This document shows, one piece after another, positions 47,374-58,901 of a DNA stretch of 64,000 nt. The notes beneath the pieces were generated by a model that made no database searches, had not been told where the DNA came from, and saw nothing but the letters and a program-made list of their open reading frames with translations. Numbering within the stretch: position 1 is the stretch's first letter; each line of letters begins with the position of its first letter. Position numbers and translations under genes: made by a program. This DNA is from Psychrobacter cibarius (lineage in GTDB: Bacteria; Pseudomonadota; Gammaproteobacteria; Pseudomonadales; Moraxellaceae), in NCBI RefSeq assembly GCF_016107535.1, contig NZ_JABASQ010000006.1, forward strand, positions 62,001 through 126,000. Direction: 5' to 3'.

Positions 47374-48274
47374 GATAATACGTGCTCCTCACCCAATCGA
47401 GTGTCAAGCTCAGCGCACATACTCACAAACTATAGAGTGGTAATAGCGACTGGCATAACGCAGACGAAAACACAAAGTAACTGCCATTGGGTCTTAATAA
47501 CTCAATGGCTCATATAGATACTGTGCTGGTAATAACCAATTATCAAGCTTATTGACGACGATGTCAGACATGACCAACTATAGATACTCCGATGTATAAC
47601 GGAGAAAGGCTGGTCGCCTAACGCATCTTCTAACAACGTAAGATCAACGTATTAAATCAATATCATATTCGATAGTTTATTTAATTGATTTAATAGCTCA
47701 TTACACGTGGTCAACAATGACGAGACAACTGGCATAAATTATTTACGTACTATACGCATATCAGTGCCTAAAAGCTAGTTTTTAACTGTATTGAACGGTC
47801 ACTTTATAGGTGAAAGAAACATGTTTTTTTTGCCATGAATTATGATATAGACGTTACCTTATATTAAGCCCAAATCCACATTTTTGAATGGACGCTAGTA
47901 TATATAGTATAAGTCACGAAAAATTAACGCTTTTTTACTGGGTGCCGATCCTTGAACTCCTCCCCAATGTGACGGTTTTTGCTTTATAATAACCCGCCTA
48001 ATTGCATGGTAGTATCAGCGGCTGTTTTAACGATGGCTCTCTTGATTAATTGTCACAAAATATTAATGGTCATGAGCGTGATTAGCGGATAGGTTGATTA
48101 ACCTTATCGACGCCATGTTTTGATATCGAAATGATGCAACCAACTATAATGCTATGTTGCCATTTTGCGCTATCGATCTGCCTCATACGTGCCGTTTTTA
48201 TCTCACTTAGCAACGCTTGATATCAACACTCGTCTTTTTTGCTTTCTTTTTGCTTTTGTCTTACAGGTCACCTT
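47374..48274. other. About 900-bp divergent intergenic region between nuoA and rep
   Basis: No reading frame with coding character. It presumably holds the nuo promoter on the minus strand and the rep promoter on the plus strand. Visible are a short hairpin (CTCCG and CGGAG around 47588-47606), TATA-rich stretches near 47900, and TATAAT at 47985-47990 on the plus strand without a matching -35. No tRNA-like or terminator structure was found. Length and AT-richness leave room for a regulatory RNA. Confidence 0.5.
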
Positions 48275-50308
48275 ATGAGTCAACTTAATCCCAAACAACA
48301 AGAAGCGATGCTTTACGTATCCGGTCCATTGCTTGTGCTAGCAGGTGCCGGCTCCGGTAAGACATCGGTGATTACCCGCAAGATTGCGTATCTAATCGAA
48401 GAATGCAACATGCCAGCCGAGCGTATCACCGCGGTGACCTTTACCAATAAAGCGGCGCGCGAGATGAAAGCCCGTGTCAGTAAATTGCTGCCGAGTGAAA
48501 AAACTCGCGGGCTGACGGTGTCTACCTTTCACCAATTTGGGCTACAGTTTTTGCGCTATGAGCTGATTCATACCCCGCTCAAAGGTAACTTCTCCATCAT
48601 GGACAGTGACGACAGTAAGCGTTTGCTGATGGAGCTGATGATGCGTGATAATTTAAGCGGCGCTGAAAGTCGTGAATTGGTCGGCAAAGCCATTAAAATG
48701 ATTTCTGACTGGAAAAACGACCTAATTGAACCAGATAAGGCGATGGAAACCTTAGACGATCCAGAAGACATGATCTTCGCGACCCTCTATGCCTTATATG
48801 AGCGCAATTTGCGGGCTTATAACGCTGTTGATTTCGATGATTTGATTGTCCTGCCGACCAAGATATTACGTGAAAACAGAGAGCTGCGCGATAAATGGCA
48901 AAACCGTATTCGTTACTTGCTCGTCGATGAATATCAAGATACCAACACCGCCCAGTATGAGATGATTAAATACTTAGTCGGACCGCAAGGGCGTTTTACC
49001 GTCGTGGGCGATGATGATCAATCTATCTATGCGTGGCGCGGTGCTAAGCCTGAAAACATGGCACTGCTCAAAGAAGATTTTCCAAAATTAAAAATCGTCA
49101 TGCTTGAGCAAAACTATCGCTCGACCACGCGTATTTTGACCTCTGCCAATGCCGTTATTACCAATAACGAGCATTTATTTGAAAAGAAACTCTGGTCAGA
49201 TAAAGGTCAAGGCGAAAAAATTCGCATTATTAACTGTCGTAATGATGATGATGAGTCTGAGCGTGTGGCAAAAGAGATTGTTACTCATAAACTGCGTTTC
49301 GGTAATGAGTGGGAGCAATATGCCGTTCTATATCGCAGTAACTTTCAGGCGCGCATGCTAGAAGCGCAGTTGCGTCAATTGCAAGTGCCTTATAAATTAT
49401 CGGGTGGTCAGTCGTTCTTTGCGCGTAGTGAAATTAAAGACATCATGGGCTATCTGCGTTTGATTCTGAACCCTGAAGATGACAGTGCGTTTTTACGTAT
49501 TATCAATACGCCTAAGCGTGGAATGGGGCCAGCAACGCTAGAGAAGTTAGGCTTATTTTCACAAGAGCATAGCATCTCGCTACTCGCTTCTTGTACACAC
49601 GCAGGGCTCGCGCATGTTTTACCGTCGAAGGCTTATGGTACGATAAAAGAGTTCGGTGAATTTATTGAACATTATACGCGTGAGCTCGATCAGCATCCTG
49701 ACCCTGTACCTATCGTCCGCCAAATGATTGATGAAACAGGTTATATCGACTTTGTGCGTAGCGACGCCAAAACCCCGCAACAAGAAAAAAACCGTATCGA
49801 TAATATTGATATGCTCTACACTAGTATTCAATCACTGATTAATCGCGCCGAAGAAGACGAAGATCGCACCATTGATACCATCATTCGTAAGCTGGTGTTG
49901 CTGGATATGCTCGAGCAACAGCAAGAAGAAGAAAACACCAACAAGGTTAACTTGATGACCTTGCATGCAGCAAAAGGTTTGGAATTTGATTTTGTGTATA
50001 TCATGGGGCTTGAGGAAGAAATGCTACCGCACCGCAATTCTATCCTAAGCGAGACGGTCGAAGAAGAACGGCGTTTGATGTATGTGGGTATTACTCGTGC
50101 GCGTCGAGAGCTGACATTGACGCTCGCCACCCAGCGCCGCGCCGGTGGTCAGATGCGTGTCACTTCTGAGTCAAGATTTTTAGATGAGTTACCAGAAGAG
50201 CATATCGACTGGCCAGCCAAGGCAAAAAAGAAAAAAGCGACTAAAGACCCTGAAGCCGTTGCTGATGAATACTTGGCTAATATTCGCGCTTTATTGGGTA
50301 ATCGTTAG
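48275..50308 (+). CDS. rep: ATP-dependent DNA helicase Rep
   Basis: 677 residues from ATG 48275, homologous to E. coli Rep along the whole length. It is a superfamily 1 3'-5' helicase that clears protein blocks ahead of the replication fork. Motifs are Walker A LVLAGAGSGKTSVI (Ia: TNKAAREM), II LLVDEYQDTN, III VVGDDDQSIYAWRGA, IV EQNYRSTTRIL, V TLHAAKGLEFDFVYIMGLEE and VI RLMYVGITRARREL. The earlier in-frame codon at 48239 is not supported. UvrD is the near alternative, but the sequence follows Rep (NYR, PKRGMGPATLEKLG). Confidence 0.93.
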   Translation: MSQLNPKQQEAMLYVSGPLLVLAGAGSGKTSVITRKIAYLIEECNMPAERITAVTFTNKAAREMKARVSKLLPSEKTRGLTVSTFHQFGLQFLRYELIHTPLKGNFSIMDSDDSKRLLMELMMRDNLSGAESRELVGKAIKMISDWKNDLIEPDKAMETLDDPEDMIFATLYALYERNLRAYNAVDFDDLIVLPTKILRENRELRDKWQNRIRYLLVDEYQDTNTAQYEMIKYLVGPQGRFTVVGDDDQSIYAWRGAKPENMALLKEDFPKLKIVMLEQNYRSTTRILTSANAVITNNEHLFEKKLWSDKGQGEKIRIINCRNDDDESERVAKEIVTHKLRFGNEWEQYAVLYRSNFQARMLEAQLRQLQVPYKLSGGQSFFARSEIKDIMGYLRLILNPEDDSAFLRIINTPKRGMGPATLEKLGLFSQEHSISLLASCTHAGLAHVLPSKAYGTIKEFGEFIEHYTRELDQHPDPVPIVRQMIDETGYIDFVRSDAKTPQQEKNRIDNIDMLYTSIQSLINRAEEDEDRTIDTIIRKLVLLDMLEQQQEEENTNKVNLMTLHAAKGLEFDFVYIMGLEEEMLPHRNSILSETVEEERRLMYVGITRARRELTLTLATQRRAGGQMRVTSESRFLDELPEEHIDWPAKAKKKKATKDPEAVADEYLANIRALLGNR

Positions 50309-50420
50309 CGTTAGGCTCAACGCTTGAGAGCATCACCAGTTAGCGACATGAGAAATTAGCACTTATTCGACATTCTAGTGTTTGTTATTATTTATACTTT
50401 CTAAAAACTTTGGAACCTTT

Positions 50421-51824
50421 ATGCCTACCCCTATGCCTGATCAGGAACGACCATCTACGCTACAGGGAGATTATAATCCGGCAGAGTATAGCGGCGAATA
50501 TAAACTTCTATACCTGCAAAGTTTGGTTGCTGACAAGGCATACGAGGCGATTACTGAGTTTTTAGAAAAGCAGTCCAAATATGAGATTGCGAGCCTATTA
50601 GAATCGTTCCCTAGCCAAAATCGCTTGTTGATTTGGGCACAAGTACCAGAAAACATCAAAGGCGAAGTACTTGCCGAGTTAGAGTTTGATACACGCCAGC
50701 CGCTGTTAGAAAACGTCTCATCGAAAGATATTTCCTTATTTACCCAAGACCTTGATGCGCAAGACATCTCTGAGATTTTAGACACCGTTACCGAAAGTGT
50801 GCGTACTTCGGTGATGGCAACCTTGGATGAAGACATCCGAGTGCAGGTCAATAAGCTCGATACCTATGCTGACTGGGAAGTCGGTCGTTATATGGATCCT
50901 GACCTCATTCAGATCAGGGATGATATCACCCTTGCAGAAGTACAGAACTGGCTACGAGAAAATGACGATTTGCTCGATGATGAAAGCCAAGAGCTGCTGG
51001 TCGTTGATCAAAGCCAACAATTACTTGGGCTGCTCAGTCTGGTCGATTTGATTAAACATGATCAAACTACCTTAGTCTCAGAATTGATTGATAACGCCAT
51101 CACCATTAATGATCGCTTAGACATCCAAGATGCCGCAGCGATTTTTCGCTCAGAAGACATTCGTTTTGCCCCCGTTATTAACAGTCATGGCGAGTTGGTC
51201 GGTCAGTTAAATGGCGAGGACATCATGGAAATTATCCAAGATGATGTCGATAGCACCATGAAAAACCTCGCGGGTGTCAGCCAAGATGAAGAGCTGTTTG
51301 CGCCTATTTTAACCAGTGCCAAAAGCCGCAGTATTTGGTTAGGCATTAACTTGTGTACCGCCTTATTGGCTGCGGCTGTGATTGGTCAGTTCGAGGCGGT
51401 ACTGGCAAAAGTGGTGGCGCTGGCGATACTCATGCCTGTGGTCGCGAGTATGGGCGGTATTGCTGGGTCACAAACTCTGACAGTGGTTATTCGTGGTATG
51501 GCGATGGGTCAAATCGGTGGTTCCAACCGTTTGTGGTTATTAAATAAAGAGCTGTGGGTCGGCGCGATAAACGGTATCATATGGGCGATAATCATGGCGA
51601 TTATTGCCCAATTATGGTTTCATGACATTAAAATTAGCGCCGTCATTGGTTTTGCCATTGCCATTAATATGACTGCTGCTAACGTTTCGGGCATTAGTAT
51701 TCCACTGCTCCTAAAACGCATGAATATTGACCCTGCCCTATCCGCCTCGGTTATTTTAACCACCGTGACAGATATCGTCGGCTTTATGTCATTCTTGGGT
51801 TTGGCGAGTGTGTTGATACTATAA
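50421..51824 (+). CDS. mgtE: Magnesium transporter MgtE
   Basis: 467 residues from ATG 50421, with GGAA a few bases upstream. It has the N-domain (helical repeats, about residues 20-135), the CBS-domain pair (about 140-270; LLVVDQSQQLLGLLSLVDLI, FAPVINSHGELVGQL) that senses magnesium, and then five membrane helices with AILMPVVASMGGIAGSQTLTV (shown as MPVVASMGGIAGSQTL), the pore-lining motif. It is a Mg2+ channel gated by intracellular Mg2+ binding between the CBS domains. 112 bp after rep. Confidence 0.94.
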   Translation: MPTPMPDQERPSTLQGDYNPAEYSGEYKLLYLQSLVADKAYEAITEFLEKQSKYEIASLLESFPSQNRLLIWAQVPENIKGEVLAELEFDTRQPLLENVSSKDISLFTQDLDAQDISEILDTVTESVRTSVMATLDEDIRVQVNKLDTYADWEVGRYMDPDLIQIRDDITLAEVQNWLRENDDLLDDESQELLVVDQSQQLLGLLSLVDLIKHDQTTLVSELIDNAITINDRLDIQDAAAIFRSEDIRFAPVINSHGELVGQLNGEDIMEIIQDDVDSTMKNLAGVSQDEELFAPILTSAKSRSIWLGINLCTALLAAAVIGQFEAVLAKVVALAILMPVVASMGGIAGSQTLTVVIRGMAMGQIGGSNRLWLLNKELWVGAINGIIWAIIMAIIAQLWFHDIKISAVIGFAIAINMTAANVSGISIPLLLKRMNIDPALSASVILTTVTDIVGFMSFLGLASVLIL

Positions 51825-51848
51825 TCACATAGCCAACGTTCAAACTAT

Positions 51849-51912
51849 ATTATTTAGAAATCATATAGTTTAGAAATTATCTTATTTAGAAACAATATTA
51901 TTTAGAAACTAT
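51849..51912. repeat. Four 16-bp tandem repeats upstream of dut
   Basis: Exact 16-base register: ATTATTTAGAAATCAT, ATAGTTTAGAAATTAT, CTTATTTAGAAACAAT, ATTATTTAGAAACTAT, with a degraded unit ending CAAACTAT before it. The array fills the mgtE-dut spacer up to 22 bp before the dut ATG, so copy number could influence dut expression. Confidence 0.9.
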
Positions 51913-51934
51913 CCAACCGTTAAGTGAGTGCGTT

Positions 51935-52399
51935 ATGCAAGCTGTACAAGTTAAAGTATTAAACCCTAAAATTACTGAAGATAAAGCCTTCTCGTTACCG
52001 ACACGCGCCACTGATGGCAGCGCTGGTATCGACTTGCGCGCTTGTATTGATGAGCCATTGACGATTAAAGCAGGTGCCACACATTTAATTGGTACTGGTT
52101 TGGCGGTTTATATCCAAGACCCTAACTTTGCAGGGATGATTTTACCGCGCTCAGGTCTTGGTCATAAGCACGGTATCGTCTTGGGTAATTTGGTTGGCTT
52201 GATTGATGCCGATTATCAAGGTGAGCTGATGGTCAGTATTTGGAATCGTAGTAATGAAGACTTTGTGTTGAATCCTGCGGAACGTATGGCACAATATGTA
52301 GTCGTACCCGTTGCCCGCCCTGAGTTTGAAGTGGTATCAGAATTTAGTGATACCAGTGCACGCGGTGCAGGCGGCTTTGGACATTCAGGCCGCCAATAA
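51935..52399 (+). CDS. dut: dUTP diphosphatase
   Basis: 154 residues, normal for trimeric dUTPase, which hydrolyses dUTP to dUMP and keeps uracil out of DNA. The five motifs are [45 protein letters not shown] and [12 protein letters not shown]. First of the conserved dut-algC-argB order. Confidence 0.97.
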   Translation: MQAVQVKVLNPKITEDKAFSLPTRATDGSAGIDLRACIDEPLTIKAGATHLIGTGLAVYIQDPNFAGMILPRSGLGHKHGIVLGNLVGLIDADYQGELMVSIWNRSNEDFVLNPAERMAQYVVVPVARPEFEVVSEFSDTSARGAGGFGHSGRQ

Positions 52400-52489
52400 T
52401 CAGTCATCATCACTGATTTGCCATTTTAATTGTATTTTAGTCATCACCAAATCACCATCACGTGAATCACGCCATAAGGAGAGTAAGCG

Positions 52490-54268
52490 ATGCCGTCTTT
52501 TGCTGCGCAGCAATGCTTATTTCGTGCTTATGATATTCGTGGTTCACGCCAGCATTTTACCACTGACTTTATTCAAGCATTGGGCAAGGCATTTGCTCAG
52601 CTTTACAGTGCCGCAGATTGCGACTCAACCGCAGCTCCTGCCAAAGCTTGCCTGCCAAAACCAAGTATTGACCTTAAAAGAACCATCATTGTGCTTGGTT
52701 ATGATGTGCGTCTCGGTAGTGATATTATCGCTCAGAGATTGGCTAATATACTGACTGAACATGGCTTACAAGTTATCCGACTGGGGTTAATCACTACCCC
52801 CATGATGGTTTTTTGGGCAGAGCAATACTCGGGTCATGGCATTATCGTCACCGCCAGTCATTCTGCTAAAGACATTTTAGGTATCAAATGGTTGGTCAAC
52901 CATCAATCTCCGAGCCATGCAGAGATTCAGTTGCTTTGGCAAAAAACACGGGCTAACTATGCTTGCCACCTCAATCACTCTCAAGCACAGGTTGATGCTC
53001 AAAATACGCTGACAAATACAATTCCTAAGTCTATTTGCAATCAGCCCTTCAATTTATCTGATACACAAGTCGCGACGATTTATATTGAGGCTATCGCTCA
53101 AGTCTTTAAGCAAATCCATCCCTGTAATAAACCACTTCTCAAAGATAACCAACAACCATCTGGCATCCTTGATGTGGTGGTCGTCATAGACTGCATGCAT
53201 GGGGCGACCAGCAATATCGCCCAGCGTTTATTTGAGCATTTTTGCCAGCAGGTCATCATGCTTAATGACCTCGCAGATGGGAGTTTTCCCTCTGGCAATC
53301 CTGATCCCACTGAACCACACCGTCTCGAACAATTACAGCGAAGTGTGCGTCAACATCAAGCAGATATAGGTATCGCTTTTGATGGCGATGGCGATCGCTT
53401 AATGATCGTCGATAATAGCGGTAAAGTTGTCACGCCCGATCACTTGCTATATTTATTAGCGCAAGTGGCGCTGACCGAACACCCTGAAACGCTGTGTTCT
53501 AAAAGCCCAGGCCATTCACAACTGCCCTCTCAAATCCTTTTTGATATTAAATGCTCCCATCATCTACCGAATCTCTTGTCTGAGCTTGGCGCAACACCTG
53601 TGCTCAGTAAAACTGGCAGCAGCTTTATGCGCCGACAGATGCAGCATTCTGCTGGTCAAATTGTCTTTGCGGGTGAATTGTCAGGGCATTTCATATTTAA
53701 CGATAGCCGCTTTATTATTTATGATGACGCCATGTACGCGGCCTTGCGATTGCTGCATTGGCTAGCGGCTTACGATGCTCAGGGTGAAAAATCTCTGACT
53801 GATATTACAGAGCAATTGCCTGCTATGGTCAGTACGGCGGATCATTATTTGCCGATGCCTAAAACCCTTAAAAAAGACGATACTATCGTCGAGCAGCTGA
53901 CCAAATTTTGTCAGTATTTACGTCAACTCGTAGAAGCGACTGTAGCAAAAGATTCTGGTGATCATTGGATAGCTACTAGCCAGCCATCGCTTTGCCGTTG
54001 TTCGATGAGTCGGCAATATATGACGTCCAAGCAAGCCAAATGCTTATTGCCAGTGGGGACGAAGCTGAGCTGTATTGATGGCGTGCGTTTGGATTTCGCC
54101 CATGGTTTTGGGGTGCTCCGCCAATCAAATACTAGTCACAATCTTACCGCACGCTTTGCTGGTGATAGCATAGAAGACTTACGCGACATTCAAGAAAAAT
54201 TTGCCGCTTTATGTCGCCCATTTGATAAAAAACTGGCGGAACAAATTGTCGCTATTCCTGCCGAATAG
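52490..54268 (+). CDS. algC: Phosphomannomutase/phosphoglucomutase, AlgC-like, divergent
   Basis: 592 residues against about 463 for Pseudomonas AlgC. The phosphoserine loop is TASHS (Ser preserved, usual Asn-Pro replaced by Ser-Ala), the metal site is FDGDGDR, the sugar loop is GELSGH, and the phosphate loop is RQSNTSHNLTARF, with His in place of the usual Pro. Extra segments lie near residues 42-66 and 150-225. It interconverts hexose 1- and 6-phosphates for LPS or exopolysaccharide. AAGGAGAG precedes ATG 52490. Position between dut and argB matches Pseudomonas gene order and supports the name. Confidence 0.85.
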   Translation: MPSFAAQQCLFRAYDIRGSRQHFTTDFIQALGKAFAQLYSAADCDSTAAPAKACLPKPSIDLKRTIIVLGYDVRLGSDIIAQRLANILTEHGLQVIRLGLITTPMMVFWAEQYSGHGIIVTASHSAKDILGIKWLVNHQSPSHAEIQLLWQKTRANYACHLNHSQAQVDAQNTLTNTIPKSICNQPFNLSDTQVATIYIEAIAQVFKQIHPCNKPLLKDNQQPSGILDVVVVIDCMHGATSNIAQRLFEHFCQQVIMLNDLADGSFPSGNPDPTEPHRLEQLQRSVRQHQADIGIAFDGDGDRLMIVDNSGKVVTPDHLLYLLAQVALTEHPETLCSKSPGHSQLPSQILFDIKCSHHLPNLLSELGATPVLSKTGSSFMRRQMQHSAGQIVFAGELSGHFIFNDSRFIIYDDAMYAALRLLHWLAAYDAQGEKSLTDITEQLPAMVSTADHYLPMPKTLKKDDTIVEQLTKFCQYLRQLVEATVAKDSGDHWIATSQPSLCRCSMSRQYMTSKQAKCLLPVGTKLSCIDGVRLDFAHGFGVLRQSNTSHNLTARFAGDSIEDLRDIQEKFAALCRPFDKKLAEQIVAIPAE

Positions 54269-54341
54269 TTTTGAGCAAAACAGTTACCGTCAAAGTAGTT
54301 GCTGTCACATAAAAATATGACTTTTTAATACCATAACTTAG

Positions 54342-55265
<924 letters not shown>

Positions 55266-55277
55266 CAGGAGTAAATC

Positions 55278-55511
55278 ATGGCATTGTGGCTCTGGTGTCT
55301 ACTTTTTATCTTAGAAAGCCTGTATTGCTGGTGGATTATTGGCTATGGTGGCGCAAAATGGATAGAAGGGTGGAAGTCATTTTTCCTCATTGAGTGGTTT
55401 GCTCTAGATTGGAATGCTGAACAAATTCGCTTTTACGTCTTGCTTATATGGCTAGCAAGTGTGATTTGGTTTATTTTAGGTGTTATAAAGCCCGAGCTAA
55501 GAGGTTCTTAG
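55278..55511 (+). CDS. Small membrane protein whose 3' end is a terminator
   Basis: 77 residues, unknown. It has two hydrophobic segments (residues 2-24 and 51-70), rich in Trp and Leu, and a charged central loop (WIEGWKS). GGAG precedes the ATG at a good distance and it starts 12 bp after the argB stop, so it is probably expressed with argB. The last codons (KPELRGS) and the stop are the two arms of the terminator at 55487-55521, so the C-terminus is constrained by RNA structure. Confidence 0.65.
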   Translation: MALWLWCLLFILESLYCWWIIGYGGAKWIEGWKSFFLIEWFALDWNAEQIRFYVLLIWLASVIWFILGVIKPELRGS

Positions 55512-55521
55512 CTCGGGCTTT
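55487..55521. terminator. Intrinsic terminator overlapping the end of a coding sequence
   Basis: AAAGCCCGAGCTAAGA and TCTTAGCTCGGGCTTT, a 16-bp perfect stem around a GGT loop. It closes argB and the small gene, and on the minus strand it may also serve the arsC-like gene ending at 55543. Confidence 0.9.
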
Positions 55522-55542
55522 ATTGATGGTAGCCGTATTCTT

Positions 55543-55914
55543 TTACGAAAAAACGTTATCAAACTCAGCTTCATCATAACCGCATAATAATATATTCTTG
55601 TTTTTATCAGTCAGCTCACCTTCAACTATCGGACGCTTAATCATACTGGTATTTTCTACGAGCAAATCAATGGCGTTATCTAGACTAGTATCAGCCGCTT
55701 GCTTTTGACTGTCGTCTAGTTTGCGCCATGTCGTACCGCGCTTATTGAGCACTTTATCAATGCCTAATTCATCTACCCAACGCTTAACGCTATCTTTATC
55801 GATACCTTGTTTTTTATAATCATGAAATTCATAGCTGACGCCCAACTCATCTAACTTGGCAAAGGCTTTTTTCATGGTGCTGCAAGATTTGATACCGTAA
55901 ATAGTGATGGTCAT
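55543..55914 (-). CDS. ArsC/Spx-family thioredoxin-fold protein (YffB-like)
   Basis: 123 residues, standard for the ArsC/YffB family. It starts MTITIYGIKSCSTMKKAFA, with the single N-terminal Cys of the family, and has YEFHDYKKQGI, VLNKRGTTWRKL and SMIKRPIVEGE with the substrate-loop Arg. True arsenate reductases and YffB-like proteins share this pattern; no ars genes lie nearby, so the YffB reading is preferred, and its substrate is unknown. Divergent from leuS. Confidence 0.82.
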   Translation of the reverse strand: MTITIYGIKSCSTMKKAFAKLDELGVSYEFHDYKKQGIDKDSVKRWVDELGIDKVLNKRGTTWRKLDDSQKQAADTSLDNAIDLLVENTSMIKRPIVEGELTDKNKNILLCGYDEAEFDNVFS

Positions 55915-56140
55915 AAAAACTCCAAATCAATGATCATTATTCTGTTTATTATACCTAAGCCTATGGGTATTTGGTTTATGATAACCAAAACATTAAAAAC
56001 CCGCTCAAATTTTCGAATTTGTATTCTTCGTCATGCGTAAACGCCCTATCATATCGTCGCAATTTTCGCCAAATTACGCTATGCTATGGCATTGTGAAAT
56101 TTCACCCAATTTATTCGTATTAATCAATCTCGAGCCAACT

Positions 56141-58828
56141 ATGAGCAATACTGTGACATCTGACCAAGCTGAAAACAATCATTATAACCCACAAGCGATA
56201 GAAGCGGCGCAGCAAGCCAAATGGGCAACTGACAAACGCTTTGAAGTGAGCAATGAGCCAAGCGATAAGCCAAGTCGCTATATGCTGTCGATGTTCCCTT
56301 ACCCAAGCGGTAAGCTGCATATGGGTCACGTGCGTAACTATACCATCTCTGATGTACTGAGCCGTTACTATCGCCTCAAGGGCTATGAAGTCATGCAGCC
56401 TATGGGCTGGGATGGTTTTGGCTTGCCAGCAGAAAACGCGGCGATTGCTAACCAAACTCCACCTGCCAAATGGACGTTTGCCAATATTGACAGCATGCGC
56501 GCGCAGCTTAAATTACTGGGTTTGTCTATTGACTGGTCACGTGAATTTGCTACTTGCAGCCCTGAGTATTATCAGTGGGAGCAATGGTTGTTTTTACAGC
56601 TATACAAAAAAGGCTTGGTCTACAAAAAACTGTCAACAGTCAACTGGGATCCTGTTGATAATACCGTCTTAGCCAACGAGCAAGTCATCGATGGTAAAGG
56701 CTGGCGTAGTGGCGCTGCGGTCGAAAAGCGCGACATCCCAATGTATTACTTTAATATCACTGATTATGCTGACGAATTGCTCGATGATTTGGATCAACTA
56801 GAAGGTCACTGGCCATCAGAAGTATTGACCATGCAGCGCAACTGGATTGGTCGTAGCGCAGGCATGGAAGTACACTTCCCTTATGAGCTTGCTGGCGAGA
56901 CCAATACCTTAGATGTGTTCACTACTCGCCCTGATACTTTGATGGGTGTGACTTATGTGGCGGTCGCCGCCGAACATCCGCTAGCGCAGTATGCGGCTGA
57001 GCATAATGAAGCGATTGCGCAATTCTGTGCGCTTTGCAAAAAAGGCTCAGTTGCAGAAGCAGACCTAGCTAAAGCTGAAAAAATCGGCATGGCTACTGGT
57101 CTTACGGTCACGCACCCACTCACTGGCGAAGAAGTGCCAGTATGGGTTGCCAACTATGTGCTTATGAGCTACGGCTCAGGCGCGGTGATGGCTGTCCCTG
57201 CTCATGATGAGCGTGATTATGAATTTGCGATTAAATATAGCTTACCCATCAAACAAGTCATCGATATCCCTGTCGGCTATTTCGATGCGTTGGAAGCAGA
57301 TGCAAAGGCGAACGATACTGAGATTAATCGTGCTTATACCGAACGCAATATTTTGGTCAATTCAGGCGAATTTGACGGGCTAGACTTTGAGCAAGCATTT
57401 GAAGCAATGCTGACCAAACTAGAACCACAAGAGCTTGCTAAGAAAAAAATCCAATACCGTCTCCGTGATTGGGGTGTTTCTCGCCAGCGTTATTGGGGCT
57501 GTCCTATCCCAATGGTAAACTGTGAGCATTGCGGCACCGTACCTGTCGAAGAGCAAGATTTGCCCGTTGTCTTACCGACTGATGTCGTTCCTGATGGTCG
57601 CGGAAATCCATTGAAAAACATTCCAGAATTTGTCAATACGACATGTCCTAAATGCGGTAATCCTGCTGAGCGCGAAACCGATACCTTTGATACCTTTGTG
57701 GAGTCAAGCTGGTACTATGCACGCTTTGCAAGCCCAAATGATGCGCAAAGCATGGTCAACAAATCTGCCGCCAATAAGTGGCTGCCTGTCGATCAATACA
57801 TCGGCGGTGTTGAGCACGCGGTGATGCATCTACTTTATGCACGCTTCTTCCATAAACTGATGCGTGATGAAGACTTGGTGTCAGGAAATGAGCCGTTTGC
57901 TAATTTGATGACGCAAGGCATGGTATTGGCAGGGACATTCTATCGCCTAAATGCGGATGGCAGTACTACCTACTATTTTGCAGAAGACATTGATATCGAC
58001 TATGACGAACGTGGTCAACCGATTAAAGCCATCTTAAAATCTGATGGGCAGCCGGTGACCATTGGCAAAATCGAAAAAATGTCTAAGTCAAAAAATAACG
58101 GTGTCGATCCGCAAATTACTATAGATAAATACGGCGCTGATACCGTTCGTCTCTATACGCTCTTTACCGCGCCTGCGGATCAAACGCTAGAATGGTCAGA
58201 TGATGCGCTCAAAGGCCCTTATAACTTCGTTAAAAAAGTATGGCGTATTGCTACTGAACACATGCAAGCGCTTACTGCCGCGAACCTAAGTATCGAGACG
58301 CTGAACAATGAAGCTTTGAGCACTGATGGCTTAAGCAAAGAAGCCAAAAACTTACGCCGTAAAACCCATGAAACCATTGCTAAAATTGATAGTGATTTGG
58401 GTGATCGTTTGGCATTGAACACGCCTGTATCAAGTTTGATGGAGCTTGCCAACGAGCTGACAGGCTTTATGGCCAATAGCAAGCAAGACCTACAGGTACA
58501 GCATGAGGCATTGACGGATCTGCTGATTATGCTATCCGTATATGCGCCGCACATTGGTGAACATTTACTTGAGCAATTGGGTTTAGATACCATTACCTTG
58601 AATTATCCAGAAGTTGATAAAAGCGCTCTGGTACAAGATATGATCACGATGGTAGTACAGGTCAATGGTAAAATGCGCGGTAAAATGGATGTAGCCCCAA
58701 ATAGCGATCCAGAACAGCTAAAAGCACAAGCACGTTCAATGGAAAGTGTGGCAAAATTCTTGACTGGCGACATCAAAAAAGAAATCGTCGTCCCTAATAA
58801 GCTGGTAAACATCGTGGTGGTAGGCTAG
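56141..58828 (+). CDS. leuS: Leucyl-tRNA synthetase
   Basis: 895 residues from ATG 56141. The earlier in-frame ATG at 56033 would add 36 residues not seen in the family. The HIGH-type motif is [12 protein letters not shown], the connective editing domain has [12 protein letters not shown] and [10 protein letters not shown], and the second signature is KMSKSKNNG. It charges tRNA-Leu and edits misactivated amino acids. It heads the conserved leuS-lptE-holA order. The C-terminal domain around residues 690-720 has a Leu/Ser/Asn-rich stretch. Confidence 0.96.
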   Translation: MSNTVTSDQAENNHYNPQAIEAAQQAKWATDKRFEVSNEPSDKPSRYMLSMFPYPSGKLHMGHVRNYTISDVLSRYYRLKGYEVMQPMGWDGFGLPAENAAIANQTPPAKWTFANIDSMRAQLKLLGLSIDWSREFATCSPEYYQWEQWLFLQLYKKGLVYKKLSTVNWDPVDNTVLANEQVIDGKGWRSGAAVEKRDIPMYYFNITDYADELLDDLDQLEGHWPSEVLTMQRNWIGRSAGMEVHFPYELAGETNTLDVFTTRPDTLMGVTYVAVAAEHPLAQYAAEHNEAIAQFCALCKKGSVAEADLAKAEKIGMATGLTVTHPLTGEEVPVWVANYVLMSYGSGAVMAVPAHDERDYEFAIKYSLPIKQVIDIPVGYFDALEADAKANDTEINRAYTERNILVNSGEFDGLDFEQAFEAMLTKLEPQELAKKKIQYRLRDWGVSRQRYWGCPIPMVNCEHCGTVPVEEQDLPVVLPTDVVPDGRGNPLKNIPEFVNTTCPKCGNPAERETDTFDTFVESSWYYARFASPNDAQSMVNKSAANKWLPVDQYIGGVEHAVMHLLYARFFHKLMRDEDLVSGNEPFANLMTQGMVLAGTFYRLNADGSTTYYFAEDIDIDYDERGQPIKAILKSDGQPVTIGKIEKMSKSKNNGVDPQITIDKYGADTVRLYTLFTAPADQTLEWSDDALKGPYNFVKKVWRIATEHMQALTAANLSIETLNNEALSTDGLSKEAKNLRRKTHETIAKIDSDLGDRLALNTPVSSLMELANELTGFMANSKQDLQVQHEALTDLLIMLSVYAPHIGEHLLEQLGLDTITLNYPEVDKSALVQDMITMVVQVNGKMRGKMDVAPNSDPEQLKAQARSMESVAKFLTGDIKKEIVVPNKLVNIVVVG

Positions 58829-58835
58829 ATTTTTT

Positions 58836-58880
58836 AGGCTCAGTACTTTTTATTAGTTTAATGATTAGTCTGAGCCTTTT
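58836..58880 (+). terminator. Possible terminator between leuS and lptE
   Basis: AGGCTCAG and CTGAGCCT form an eight-base stem with a 29-base AT-rich loop, then TTTT. Because of the large loop it may only attenuate; lptE begins 21 bp later. Confidence 0.45.
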
Positions 58881-58901
58881 CATAATATTAGGATAGCGAT
58901 T

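Noticed and set aside
47374..48274. tRNA or structured RNA gene in the nuoA-rep gap
   Set aside because: No cloverleaf, TTC-type arm or terminator could be found by eye; only short weak hairpins are present.
56033..56140. N-terminal extension of leuS from the first in-frame ATG
   Set aside because: The extra 36 residues are not seen in the family, and the protein aligns from MSNTVTSD at 56141.
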